A stretch of DNA of 64,000 nucleotides from Maribacter sp. HTCC2170 (GTDB lineage Bacteria > Bacteroidota > Bacteroidia > Flavobacteriales > Flavobacteriaceae): positions 186,001 to 250,000 of the forward strand of contig NC_014472.1 in the NCBI RefSeq assembly GCF_000153165.2. The letters run 5' to 3'. The position numbers and the translations under genes were made by a program. The notes beneath the pieces were generated by a model that saw nothing but the letters and a program-made list of their open reading frames with translations, had not been told where the DNA came from and did no database searches. The stretch's first letter is position 1. The number at the start of each line of letters is the position of its first letter. Positions 9,782 through 18,432 of the stretch are shown here, piece by piece.

Positions 9782-10144
9782 TCAAACCCTTTGCTGAATT
9801 ATTTTTATCAAATCTTCCGCTCTTTGCATTGCATTCATTTCTTTTGTTTGTACCAAAACCTTCAAATCACCGCTAACAACAGTCAAAACCACAGGATATT
9901 CAAATTTTAATTGTGCCTTTGACCCATACTTTTTCGTGAATTCATCCCTGTGCAAAAACTCCATGCTCAACTTGGTCTCTTTTCTAAATTTCTTCCAAAC
10001 TTTATTTTCAGCAAATACTCCATAGGTAATATCACAAAGATTACATTCGTAGGTACTTGGACTGAATATCTTATGAAGACTATCAAGTATCATATTATGC
10101 TTACCTGAATTGGCATTATAAACAAAGATTATTTTTTCCAGCAT
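9782..10144 (-). CDS. Conserved small protein of unknown function with YNANSGK start
   Basis: 120-residue soluble protein. The opening IIFVYNANSGKHNMILDSLHKI resembles a short nucleotide-binding loop (NSGK) but there is no other GTPase motif, so a GTPase label would not be justified. CNLCDITYG holds a CxxC pair. No membrane segment or signal peptide. It is convergent with engB (7 bp between stops) and divergent from the PhoD-like gene, with a perfect 9-bp inverted repeat in the shared upstream region. I do not recognise a characterised family. Confidence 0.7.
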   Translation of the reverse strand: MLEKIIFVYNANSGKHNMILDSLHKIFSPSTYECNLCDITYGVFAENKVWKKFRKETKLSMEFLHRDEFTKKYGSKAQLKFEYPVVLTVVSGDLKVLVQTKEMNAMQRAEDLIKIIQQRV

Positions 10145-10188
10145 TTCAACTCTAAGTGTTTAATATCTAAAAGTATTATATTTAATAA

Positions 10189-10213
10189 CACATTGGTCAT
10201 ACAAACCAATGTG
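10189..10213. repeat. Perfect 9-bp inverted repeat in a divergent intergenic region
   Basis: CACATTGGT at 10189-10197 and ACCAATGTG at 10205-10213, separated by 7 bp, lie between the divergent 120-residue gene and the PhoD-like phosphatase gene. There is no T-run, so it is not a typical terminator. It may be an operator or a 5'-UTR hairpin 13 bp ahead of the phosphatase start. Confidence 0.6.
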
Positions 10214-10225
10214 CCCTTACCTTAA

Positions 10226-11860
10226 ATGACTAAAATTCTTCCTATGAGAAAAACACTGATTCTTTCACTATTCTTTATTTGCATTTTAGGCTGTGCTGAG
10301 CAAAAAAAGGAACAAATTCCACCTGTGATTTCACCTTTTTCGAATGTTGATACTTTGTCTATAAATGATTGGTGGAATCGCAAGAACAACCCAATAATTA
10401 ATCTAAAAGTAAATCGGGATAGTGTTTTGGCCTTTGGAATTTACACGGTTTCCAATAGAACACTAAAACTAAGTGCCCAGTTATATCCATTATATCCAGA
10501 AGAAACACGTGAAGTTAGATTAGAAATTGAAGAAAATGGGATGTGGCGAGAAATCCAAAATCAAATTGTAAACGATTTGGGGTGGTCTGCCCTATTTAGG
10601 GTAGAAGATTGGGATGACTCCAATAACTATAAATATAGATTGCGCCATGGGGAGAAATCAACTTTTGAGGGTTTGATACGCAAAGATCCAAAAAACAAAA
10701 ACGAGGTAGTGTTGGCTGCCTTGTCCTGTAACTCTAACAAAGACCGTGGATTAAGGGAAAACTATGTACGTAACATTAATCATCAAAATCCAGATTTAAT
10801 GTTTTTCGCCGGCGACCAATCCTATGACCATACGGAACATACAGCTGCTTGGCTAAAATTTGGACTTCAATTTAAAGAGACGTTCAGAAACCGACCTTGC
10901 ATTACCATTCCTGATGATCATGATATTGGCCAAGGTAACCTATGGGGTGAAAATGGCAAGGTTTCCACGGCAAAAGGCAGTCCGGATGGCGGCTATCGCT
11001 ATCATCCTGAATATGTGAAAATGGTGGAACGGTGCCAGACTTCCCATTTACCTGACCCTTATGATCCTACACCTGTGGAACAAGGAATAGGCGTTTATTA
11101 TACCAATCTATTATTGGGTGATATTGATTTTGCGATTTTGGAAGATCGAAAGTTCAAATCGGGGCCGAAAGGAAAAATACCTCAACAAGGACCAAGGCCT
11201 GATCATATAAGAAATCCGGAATATGATCCAGCATCGATTGATTTAGAGGGCTTGAAACTATTAGGTAACCGTCAATTACACTTTTTAGAGGATTGGGGCA
11301 ATCAAAATACGGAGTTAGTGAAAGTGGTCCTCTCTCAAACTGGTTTCTGCGGCGGAGCTCATATTCATGGGCAAAAAGAGAATCGTTTACATGCAGATTT
11401 AGACTCAAACGGTTGGCCCCAAACTGGAAGAAACAAAGCTCTCGGATTGATAAAAAAGGCGAGTGCAGTTCATATAGCTGGAGACCAGCATTTAGCAACA
11501 GTTATAAAACAGGGTATACATGAATTTGGAGATGGACCCTGGGCCTTCGTGGTACCCGCAATCGTGAATGACTATTATAGCAGGTGGTGGTGGCCAGAAG
11601 ATGAAAAAGCTGGGGCAAATCCAAACACCAACACATCACTACCCTGGACTGGAGATTATTTGGATGGTTTCAATAATAAAATAAGCATGTATGCCTATGT
11701 AAATCCTGAGAGTAGTTCAAAAGGAGGTGGTTACGGACTTATAAGGTTCAACACAAAATCAAATGAAACAACTTTTGAATGTTGGCCGAGATATGTTGAT
11801 GTTACACAACCAAATGCCCAACAATTTGAAGGGTGGCCAATGACGGTTAAGATAAAGTAG
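10226..11860 (+). CDS. PhoD-like metallophosphoesterase lipoprotein
   Basis: Up to 544 residues. A lipoprotein signal peptide is visible: after the internal Met at 10244, MRKTLILSLFFICILGC has a lipobox LGC, so the mature protein is probably lipid-anchored in the envelope; 10244 may be the true start. Metal-site motifs of the PhoD/calcineurin-like fold follow: FFAGDQSYDH, the IPDDHDIGQGN pair, GAHIHGQ, and AGDQHLATV near the C-terminal half. Known relatives are phosphodiesterase/alkaline phosphatase D enzymes; the actual substrate is unknown. Monocistronic; its stop is 4 bp from the stop of the convergent phosphofructokinase gene, with no clear terminator between. Confidence 0.85.
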   Translation: MTKILPMRKTLILSLFFICILGCAEQKKEQIPPVISPFSNVDTLSINDWWNRKNNPIINLKVNRDSVLAFGIYTVSNRTLKLSAQLYPLYPEETREVRLEIEENGMWREIQNQIVNDLGWSALFRVEDWDDSNNYKYRLRHGEKSTFEGLIRKDPKNKNEVVLAALSCNSNKDRGLRENYVRNINHQNPDLMFFAGDQSYDHTEHTAAWLKFGLQFKETFRNRPCITIPDDHDIGQGNLWGENGKVSTAKGSPDGGYRYHPEYVKMVERCQTSHLPDPYDPTPVEQGIGVYYTNLLLGDIDFAILEDRKFKSGPKGKIPQQGPRPDHIRNPEYDPASIDLEGLKLLGNRQLHFLEDWGNQNTELVKVVLSQTGFCGGAHIHGQKENRLHADLDSNGWPQTGRNKALGLIKKASAVHIAGDQHLATVIKQGIHEFGDGPWAFVVPAIVNDYYSRWWWPEDEKAGANPNTNTSLPWTGDYLDGFNNKISMYAYVNPESSSKGGGYGLIRFNTKSNETTFECWPRYVDVTQPNAQQFEGWPMTVKIK

Positions 11861-11864
11861 AGAA

Positions 11865-13199
11865 TTAGCGCATCTCAAAGGGCTGTCCTGTACTTTCTAG
11901 AGCGGCGTACCAATAACCGCCTTCCATATTAATTTTCTTTCTTTTGTTGGTTACTGCTGTTATCGGTAAGTATACATATTGATTATTAACTCGACCGACT
12001 ACAAATTTACTCCTTCCAGACATAGCTCCATGTACTGCATGATAAGCCAATCCGCTACAAAAAACGCTATCTCCAGGATTGGCTGGCGCACTCCTAATAA
12101 TATAACTTGGGTCTATATATTTTATGGTGACTTCGTAGTTATTTTTCTTAAAATAATCAGCTATACTATTTTTCAAAAATAGCCCAATGTCATCATGCTG
12201 AATATTCCCAGAGGCGTCTGTAAGTTGCCCGTTCTTATCTTTGTTGAAAAGATTCTGTCCTGCTCCTTCGGCCACTACTATAACCGCATGATGTTTTGAA
12301 TCCAACCTTTTTTTAAGCGTTTCTAAAAATCCGTTTTCACCCTCGAGTTCAAAATGCATTTCCGGAATCAAAACAAAGTTTACAACGGGCATTGATATTG
12401 CCGCTGATGCTGCTATAAAACCACTATCTCGACCCATTAGTTTTACAATGGCAATGCCATTATAGGCACCAGTTGCTTCATTATGAGCATCCCTAATAAT
12501 TGGATTTGCAACATGATAAGCCGTTTCATATCCAAACGACTTGTCAATAAGATTAATATCGTTATCTATTGTTTTCGGAATACCTATGACCGAAATATTC
12601 AAACCACGTTTTTCTATTTCCTCACCAATGGCATTGGCACCTTTTAAAGTTCCATCACCACCAATGGTAAATAACAAATCAACACCATTATCAACCAAGG
12701 TATCCACCATTATACCAATATCCTGACCACCTCTGGACGAACCCAGAATTGTTCCTCCAAATTCATGGATATCCTTGACATATTCTGGCGTTAGATTCAC
12801 AAAACCGTGCTCGTATGAAGGGTTTAATCCTTCAAAACCATAACGGACACCCAATATTTCCTTGACACCGTAAAAGTAATGTAACCCCATTACAAGGCTT
12901 CGAATCACATTATTAATTCCAGGGCACAATCCCCCACAAGTAACAACTGCCGCTGTGGTTTTTTTGGGATCAAAAAAGATCTTTTCTCTCGGACCCGCTT
13001 TTTCCATAGCTAAAGGTTCCTTCGCATCAGCAGTATTCTTCTTGAATTCTTTTAGAGAGATATTCTGTAGTATTTTTTCATCTTCGTTGACAAAATTGAA
13101 TATATCATCACCTTGAACTTTACTTAACCCCAAAGGAGAATCAAATAAAGCTTTTCCCAGAACATTAATATCGAACATTTCTTCGTTTTTCATTTCCAT
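11865..13199 (-). CDS. 6-phosphofructokinase, ATP type of the plant/TP0108-like group
   Basis: Glycolytic kinase making fructose 1,6-bisphosphate, 444 residues, longer than the roughly 320-residue E. coli type because of an N-terminal extension of about 75 residues. Phosphoryl-donor motif GGDGT (180-184) has Gly after GGD, the feature linked to ATP use, while PKTIDND (208-214) carries the Lys usually linked to PPi-dependent enzymes. The combination is that of the plant-type/TP0108 group, for which ATP use is documented. MGRDSGF and the sugar-phosphate region are present. The start follows from a Met-rich N-terminus; MKNEEMF two residues on is possible. Convergent with the phosphatase gene. 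Confidence 0.88.
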   Translation of the reverse strand: MEMKNEEMFDINVLGKALFDSPLGLSKVQGDDIFNFVNEDEKILQNISLKEFKKNTADAKEPLAMEKAGPREKIFFDPKKTTAAVVTCGGLCPGINNVIRSLVMGLHYFYGVKEILGVRYGFEGLNPSYEHGFVNLTPEYVKDIHEFGGTILGSSRGGQDIGIMVDTLVDNGVDLLFTIGGDGTLKGANAIGEEIEKRGLNISVIGIPKTIDNDINLIDKSFGYETAYHVANPIIRDAHNEATGAYNGIAIVKLMGRDSGFIAASAAISMPVVNFVLIPEMHFELEGENGFLETLKKRLDSKHHAVIVVAEGAGQNLFNKDKNGQLTDASGNIQHDDIGLFLKNSIADYFKKNNYEVTIKYIDPSYIIRSAPANPGDSVFCSGLAYHAVHGAMSGRSKFVVGRVNNQYVYLPITAVTNKRKKINMEGGYWYAALESTGQPFEMR

Positions 13200-13349
13200 T
13201 GTCCAGACGTATTACGAATTAAAACAAGCTATAAATTTACGACTTATCAACAAGACTTCCATACTTCAATAACCTGAAAAATACCTTGAAGACGATATTT
13301 GACAATACATTGGAACAATTGTATCAGCGCAAACGATTGAGGGCAATCT

Positions 13350-13685
13350 TTACTTTTTCAATTCCAATTTTTCTGCAAAATAATCACAGAAATCTTTCAT
13401 TGTGGCCGTCATTTTTTCATCCTGCGTGGCCTTCATAAACGTATCGGAAAGAGATACCAATGTTTGATGAAAAAACACCTTCATCTCATCAACGGGCATA
13501 TCCTTTGTCCATAAATCAATTTTCAAAGATTCTTGGTTTTTACTATCCCAAACAGATAAAAGCATAGCTTTTGCGTCTTCGTTATTGATACCTCCATCTT
13601 CTGCAGACCAAGTTAGTTCTTCAGGAACACGATTTTCATCTAATCCCACCTTTAAAGTTATCTCCGATGTGTGTGATTTTGCCAT
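13350..13685 (-). CDS. gldC: Gliding motility protein GldC
   Basis: 111-residue soluble protein matching GldC: opens MAKSHTSEITLKVGLDENRVPEELTW, followed by SAEDGG and a C-terminal helix with FCDYFAEKLELKK. GldC is an accessory gliding protein known in Flavobacterium johnsoniae, encoded beside gldB, as here. Its start codon directly abuts the gldB stop, so translation is coupled. Its biochemical role is not established. About 150 bp of apparently featureless DNA separate it from the phosphofructokinase gene. Confidence 0.9.
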   Translation of the reverse strand: MAKSHTSEITLKVGLDENRVPEELTWSAEDGGINNEDAKAMLLSVWDSKNQESLKIDLWTKDMPVDEMKVFFHQTLVSLSDTFMKATQDEKMTATMKDFCDYFAEKLELKK

Positions 13686-14642
13686 TTATTTCTTTGGTTT
13701 GTAGTTGGATTTTTTAAAGATTTCTTCCGCCGAAAAGTTCATTAAATGTTGTAAAGAAACATCATTCTTTTCCATAAAAGACCGAACAATCTGCCATCCT
13801 AAAAAACGTCCCAATTGGCCAGGGGACTCATTGTCCAGTTCCAAGCCGAATTTAGAAAAGGGGGCCGGGTCTAAAAATTGTTGTGACAATTTACTATCCG
13901 TACTATATAATAATTCGCGTTCAATAAAATACCTCCACATAGGTTCTTCATTAAGCTGAGCCCATGTCAATTCATCTTCCGAATATGTTATCTTTTGTTC
14001 ATCTGAATGAAAGGGCATTATTTTATCTTTTAGATATAATACTTTACCCTGATAAATCAATTGCGCCAGGAAAGTTCTTTCTCTTGGACGTGAAACGACT
14101 TTATTGGCAAATGCATTTGCCGCGTTACTAACAATATAATCACGATTCATATCCGAAGCGATGTAGTTCTGCAACTCCCTATAATACTTATGCTCTGCTC
14201 CCAGGTAATTATCCAGTCCAATAAGTAATAAGCTATCGGCCAAAACTATGCGGTTATTATAGTCTACTGTGTTAGTAACCGTAATTACCCTAGGCACCTC
14301 ATATTTTGGGAAATAGTATTTTATATACTTAAACAACAACTCAATATCTGCCTTCTCTTTTTCAAAGTCGCTAAATTCAACCTTTACTTCTTCCCGTAAT
14401 TCCATTTGCAGTGAGTCCTGTAGTTTTGCAATCCAGACACTATCAGGGGCGGGAAATAAATAAGGGTATTCTTTTCTAAGTTTTGGAATATCAACCGGCG
14501 AAGCATTGGCAAATTCATTATCAAATCTTGACACTTTTAAATCCAAAGACATCTTGCTAACTTCTTCACTGACCTTATCTTCCGATTCACAACCAGTAAT
14601 AATAATTAGAAATACCAATAATAAATAAAATGGGTTCTTCAT
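13686..14642 (-). CDS. gldB: Gliding motility lipoprotein GldB
   Basis: 318-residue lipoprotein with signal peptide MKNPFYLLLVFLIIITGC and a lipobox Cys at residue 18. GldB is required for gliding and type IX secretion in Flavobacterium johnsoniae, and the gldB-gldC pair is typical of Flavobacteriaceae. The mature part is rich in charged residues with no membrane segment. It is divergent from nadE. On its strand TAACTTTG at 14707-14700 matches the TAnnTTTG box and may be its promoter, about 58 bp before the ATG. Confidence 0.9.
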   Translation of the reverse strand: MKNPFYLLLVFLIIITGCESEDKVSEEVSKMSLDLKVSRFDNEFANASPVDIPKLRKEYPYLFPAPDSVWIAKLQDSLQMELREEVKVEFSDFEKEKADIELLFKYIKYYFPKYEVPRVITVTNTVDYNNRIVLADSLLLIGLDNYLGAEHKYYRELQNYIASDMNRDYIVSNAANAFANKVVSRPRERTFLAQLIYQGKVLYLKDKIMPFHSDEQKITYSEDELTWAQLNEEPMWRYFIERELLYSTDSKLSQQFLDPAPFSKFGLELDNESPGQLGRFLGWQIVRSFMEKNDVSLQHLMNFSAEEIFKKSNYKPKK

Positions 14643-14699
14643 ATAAAGTAATTTCCTTTAAATTTTAATCTTAAAGAGCAAGGCTTTATTTTTATCGGG

Positions 14700-14707
14700 C
14701 AAAGTTA
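14700..14707 (-). promoter_or_regulatory. Candidate -7 box for gldB-gldC
   Basis: TAACTTTG on the minus strand fits TAnnTTTG in the 91-bp gldB/nadE divergent region. A TTTG lies 11 bp upstream, too close for a standard -33 element, so confidence is limited. Confidence 0.35.
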
Positions 14708-14733
14708 ATCGTTTTAATCAAATAAAAACTCCC

Positions 14734-15522
14734 ATGAAAACCGAAAAAGTTATTGACCATATCGTTCTTTGGTTAAAAGATTATGCTGAAAATGCAGGAA
14801 TTAAAGGGTTTGTTATTGGAATCTCCGGAGGGATTGATTCTGCCGTTACTTCAACCTTATGTGCTAAAACCGGTCTAGACCTACTTTGTTTGGAAATGCC
14901 AATTCACCAAGAAAAGAGCCAAGTAAGTAGAGCTCAAAATCATATTGCATGGCTGAAAACCAATTTTGACAAAACAAGTGACTTAACTGTTGAGCTTACC
15001 GCTGTCTTTGATAATTTTATAAGCGCAGTACCCGCAGTTGAGAATGAAGCGGATAGATTTATGTCTTTAGCCAATACCAGGGCAAGACTCAGAATGACCA
15101 CCCTATATTATTTTGCTGCTTTGAACGGATATTTAGTAGCTGGAACAGGGAATAAGGTTGAAGATTTTGGAGTTGGTTTTTATACCAAATATGGTGATGG
15201 CGGAGTGGACCTTAGTCCGATTGCCGATTTAATGAAAAGCGAAGTGTACGAAATTGCCAAAGTATTGGGAATCAATGAAGAAATAATAAAAGCCGCACCT
15301 ACTGATGGCCTCTGGGGTGATGACCGAACTGATGAAGATCAAATAGGAGCCACATACCCTGAATTGGAGTGGGCTATGGAAGAAAGCGATAAAGGCATGT
15401 CCGCCAACGACTTTTCTGGCCGAAAACAACAAGTTTTCACTATATTTAAAAAATTGAATTCAGTGAATCAACATAAAATGATACCAATACCAATTTGTAA
15501 GATTCCTGAGACATTAAAATAA
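14734..15522 (+). CDS. nadE: Ammonia-dependent NAD+ synthetase
   Basis: Converts nicotinic acid adenine dinucleotide to NAD with ATP. It has 262 residues, with only the synthetase domain: PP-loop SGGIDS at 31-36, then NTRARLRMTTLY and the GTGNKVEDFGVGFYTKYGDGGVDLSPIADLMKSEV-type active-site region. It lacks the N-terminal glutaminase domain of the larger NadE, so ammonia must be the nitrogen donor. Gene order gldC-gldB/nadE divergent is a familiar Flavobacteriaceae arrangement. Confidence 0.95.
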   Translation: MKTEKVIDHIVLWLKDYAENAGIKGFVIGISGGIDSAVTSTLCAKTGLDLLCLEMPIHQEKSQVSRAQNHIAWLKTNFDKTSDLTVELTAVFDNFISAVPAVENEADRFMSLANTRARLRMTTLYYFAALNGYLVAGTGNKVEDFGVGFYTKYGDGGVDLSPIADLMKSEVYEIAKVLGINEEIIKAAPTDGLWGDDRTDEDQIGATYPELEWAMEESDKGMSANDFSGRKQQVFTIFKKLNSVNQHKMIPIPICKIPETLK

Positions 15523-15631
15523 CCATTCAACTAAAAATCAAATACATAAATCGAAAATAATACCAAACATTAACTAAATAACTGAATTTTACCAACCAAA
15601 TTAGATATTTTTATCTTACATTGTCTGTCAG

Positions 15632-15639
15632 TAGTTTTG
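15632..15639 (+). promoter_or_regulatory. Candidate -7 box for the NarL-type regulator
   Basis: TAGTTTTG fits TAnnTTTG 39 bp before the ATG at 15679. No TTG lies at the usual spacing, so support is partial. Confidence 0.35.
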
Positions 15640-15678
15640 GATGACATTGTATGAACTTATCTAGAAAAAATCAACAAA

Positions 15679-16308
15679 ATGATTAAAGTGCTAATTGCGG
15701 ACAACCATCCTATCATTAGAATGGGCGTTAAACAAGTATTGAACAATGCAAGTGGAATTGAAGTTGTAGAGGATGTTTCAACTACTTCGGAGCTTTTTAA
15801 TAAGCTTGAAGCAACTTCACCTGATGTGGTAATGTTAGAAATGGACATTCCAGAGATTAATGGTATCGCCACTTTAAGGAGAATGAAAAAAGAATATCCT
15901 GATGTGAAGGTGTTAATGTACAGTGGACAATCTGAAGACGTCTACGCTCTAAGTACCATAAGAGCAGGTGCTTTTGGTTACCTTTCAAAAGCATCTGATA
16001 TTGATTACATCATTTCTGCTGTAAAGAAAGTGGCCGAAGGAAATATGTTTATCACCAATGAACTTGCACAACGTTTGGCTTTTGATGAAGGAACTCAAAA
16101 ACCACGTAGATTCTTTAGAAAACTATCTACAAGAGAAGTTGAAGTTCTTAAATTATTGGCGAGCGGCAAACGTAACAAAGATGTTGCCTTGGGTCTTAAC
16201 CTGAATGAAAAAACGGTTAGTACCTATAAGGCGCGCTTAATGAAAAAATTAAACGTTGACAACATGGTAGATTTATTGCAACAAGCAAAAGCCTTGGAAT
16301 TGTATTAA
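15679..16308 (+). CDS. NarL/FixJ-type response regulator with Glu at the phosphoacceptor position
   Basis: 209 residues: receiver domain (about 1-120) and LuxR-type helix-turn-helix (about 145-205, KLSTREVEVLKLLASGKRNKDVALGLNLNEKTVSTYKARLMKKL). The acidic pocket has D8 and the conserved Lys in GYLSKAS. The usual acceptor motif LLDxxMP reads MLEMDIP here, placing Glu54 where the phosphorylated Asp normally sits; Asp56 is two residues later and not in register. A Glu at this site often mimics the phosphorylated state, so the protein may act without a kinase. No histidine kinase gene is nearby. Target genes are unknown. Confidence 0.9.
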   Translation: MIKVLIADNHPIIRMGVKQVLNNASGIEVVEDVSTTSELFNKLEATSPDVVMLEMDIPEINGIATLRRMKKEYPDVKVLMYSGQSEDVYALSTIRAGAFGYLSKASDIDYIISAVKKVAEGNMFITNELAQRLAFDEGTQKPRRFFRKLSTREVEVLKLLASGKRNKDVALGLNLNEKTVSTYKARLMKKLNVDNMVDLLQQAKALELY

Positions 16309-16328
16309 ATCCTAAAAGTTTAAGTATT

Positions 16329-16362
16329 AAAAAGCCTGACCAATATTGGTCAGGCTTTTTTT
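16329..16362. terminator. Bidirectional terminator between regulator and dnaG
   Basis: GC-rich stem AAGCCTGACCA / TGGTCAGGCTT with a 4-base loop, flanked by an A-run and a T-run, sits between convergent genes ending at 16308 and 16384. It can serve both strands. Confidence 0.9.
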
Positions 16363-16383
16363 AATCGCATCATTTTTTCAGTT

Positions 16384-18363
16384 TTAGGACAATACCCTAT
16401 TCAGCTTTTTGTTAAGTAACTTATTCAGGTTTAAATAGTTCATTATCTCCTCGAGCGTCTCACTATTATCTTCAAAATTATCTTCCGTACTATTCTGTAA
16501 GGTCTCCATTCTTCTTTTAATCAAGAAACAACGAAGGGTGAGAATAGTTTCACTGACCAACTGAGATACACCTATTATTTTATCCTTGGGGTAGATATCC
16601 TTACTTTCCCAATTGTGTAATACATACTTTTCCTCTTCCATTAAAATGGAAGATATCTCAGTAACCATTTCCTGATCTAAATCAGCTATAAACGTATTTA
16701 TCGCAAAATCTTCTTTCTCATTAAGTTGCTCGATTAACTTATAATAAATACTCTTAAAATGCTGATTTGCAAGTTCAATTTCATCGTCTTGAAGATCCAG
16801 GTATATTTTTTCATACACTTTAACTTCTAAAGATTCAGGTTCCAAAATTAAATCGCCATCTTCATTTTCTTTTAACACCAAATCCTCGAACTCCTCTTTT
16901 TTGTTCCCGTAAAGCAATAACAGCTCAATTATTTTCCGTTCCAATTCATATTGAACATCTACCTTTTCAGGCACAGGTTCATTTTTGACAACATCAAATG
17001 CCTTTTGCTCCTGTTTTGCTTTTTTGGAAGCCTCTGCAATATCTTTTTTTCCAATCTGGGCCAAAGTATTGAATAAGACAGCCTCGGAAACATTCATTAT
17101 CTGAGCGCATTCTTGAATGTAAATCTCTTTTTTAATGGTATCAGGAATTTTTGAAATACTATTTACAATATCCCGAACAGTATCGGCCCTCTTTATAGGG
17201 TCATTGGAAGCTTCTTCAACCAACAATGAAGCCTTAAACTGAATAAAGTCTTTTGAATTCTGCTGTAAAAAATTGATAATATCCTCAAGCTCATTGTTTT
17301 TAGCAAAACTGTCTGGGTCTTCTCCTTCAGGAAAAGTACAGACCTTAACGTTCATTCCCTGCTCCAATATCAAATCTATACCCCGAAGAGATGCCCTAAG
17401 ACCAGCAGCATCGCCATCAAAAAGAACCGTGATGTTTTTGGTCAAACGATTTATTAAACGAATTTGCTCAGGAGTCAGCGCTGTTCCACTTGAAGAAACT
17501 ACATTATGAATTCCTCTTTGATAAAATTGAATTACATCTGTATACCCTTCCACCAAATAACAATTATCTTCTTTGGCTATGGCTTGCTTTGCATAGTAAA
17601 TACCATAGAGAACCTTACTCTTATGATAAATCTCACTTTCAGGAGAGTTTAAGTATTTAGCAGCCTTTTTGTCATTGGTCAAAATACGTCCTCCAAAACC
17701 CAAAACCCGGCCACTCATCGAATGTATTGGGAACATTACCCTACCCTTAAACCTATCGAACTTTCTAGAACCATTAGGATTCTTGGGGTCTTCTTTTACA
17801 ATGGTAAGACCGGTTTTCTCAAGATAGTTTAACTTGTACCCTTTATCCAAAGCCGCGGTGGTAAAACCATCCCACCGGTCAAGACAATAACCGAGTCCAA
17901 ATTTTTTGATGGTCTCATCAGTGTAGCCCCGTTCTTTGAAGTATGTTAACCCAATTGCCTTACCCAATTCTGACTCCCATAACATTTGGGCAAAATGGGA
18001 CTGAGCAAATTCTGAAACCAAATACATACTTTCCCTTTCATTGGCCTCTTGTTTTTGCTCATCAGTACGCTCGGTTTCCTCAACTTCAATATTGTATTTT
18101 TTTGCCAAATATTTTATGGCTTCAGGGTAAGTGAAATGTTCATGCTCCATTAGAAACGCAACCACATTACCTCCTTTACCGCTACTAAAGTCTTTCCAAA
18201 TCTGTTTAACAGGCGATACCATAAAACTTGGTGTTCGCTCATCTGAAAACGGACTTAACCCTTTAAAATTGGAACCTGATTTTTTTAATTGGACAAAATC
18301 ACCGATCACCTCCTCTAAACGGGCGGTTTCATATACTTGATCAATGGTCGATTTTGAAATCAT
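16384..18363 (-). CDS. dnaG: DNA primase DnaG lacking its zinc ligands
   Basis: Replicative primase, 659 residues. The N-terminal CHC2-type domain aligns well (NFKGLSPFSDERTPSFMVSP...KDFSSGKGG) but the four zinc ligands of the standard enzyme (C-x2-H...C-x2-C) are replaced by Ser37, Ser40, Asp58 and Ser61. The RNA polymerase/Toprim core is intact: GRVMFPIHSMSGRVLGFGGR, LVEGYTDVIQF and LFDGDAAG. The C-terminal part is the helicase-interacting region and is longer and more acidic than in E. coli (581 residues). The start ATG at 18363 gives the usual MISKSTIDQVYETARLEEVIG. I believe zinc-ligand loss is widespread in this phylum, but that is recollection. Confidence 0.95.
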   Translation of the reverse strand: MISKSTIDQVYETARLEEVIGDFVQLKKSGSNFKGLSPFSDERTPSFMVSPVKQIWKDFSSGKGGNVVAFLMEHEHFTYPEAIKYLAKKYNIEVEETERTDEQKQEANERESMYLVSEFAQSHFAQMLWESELGKAIGLTYFKERGYTDETIKKFGLGYCLDRWDGFTTAALDKGYKLNYLEKTGLTIVKEDPKNPNGSRKFDRFKGRVMFPIHSMSGRVLGFGGRILTNDKKAAKYLNSPESEIYHKSKVLYGIYYAKQAIAKEDNCYLVEGYTDVIQFYQRGIHNVVSSSGTALTPEQIRLINRLTKNITVLFDGDAAGLRASLRGIDLILEQGMNVKVCTFPEGEDPDSFAKNNELEDIINFLQQNSKDFIQFKASLLVEEASNDPIKRADTVRDIVNSISKIPDTIKKEIYIQECAQIMNVSEAVLFNTLAQIGKKDIAEASKKAKQEQKAFDVVKNEPVPEKVDVQYELERKIIELLLLYGNKKEEFEDLVLKENEDGDLILEPESLEVKVYEKIYLDLQDDEIELANQHFKSIYYKLIEQLNEKEDFAINTFIADLDQEMVTEISSILMEEEKYVLHNWESKDIYPKDKIIGVSQLVSETILTLRCFLIKRRMETLQNSTEDNFEDNSETLEEIMNYLNLNKLLNKKLNRVLS

Positions 18364-18399
18364 TTGTGGGATAAAACTAGCGAATAAAAATAGGCAATT

Positions 18400-18429
18400 T
18401 TAGTTTATCTTAGGATAGGCAAAACTAAA
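18400..18429. repeat. Inverted repeat in the dnaG divergent promoter region
   Basis: TTTAGTTT and AAACTAAA form an 8-bp inverted repeat just upstream of the zinc-ribbon gene and about 40-65 bp upstream of dnaG. The motif ATAGGCAA also occurs twice in direct orientation within this 69-bp region. Function unknown; a shared operator is possible. Confidence 0.4.
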
Positions 18430-18432
18430 CAA

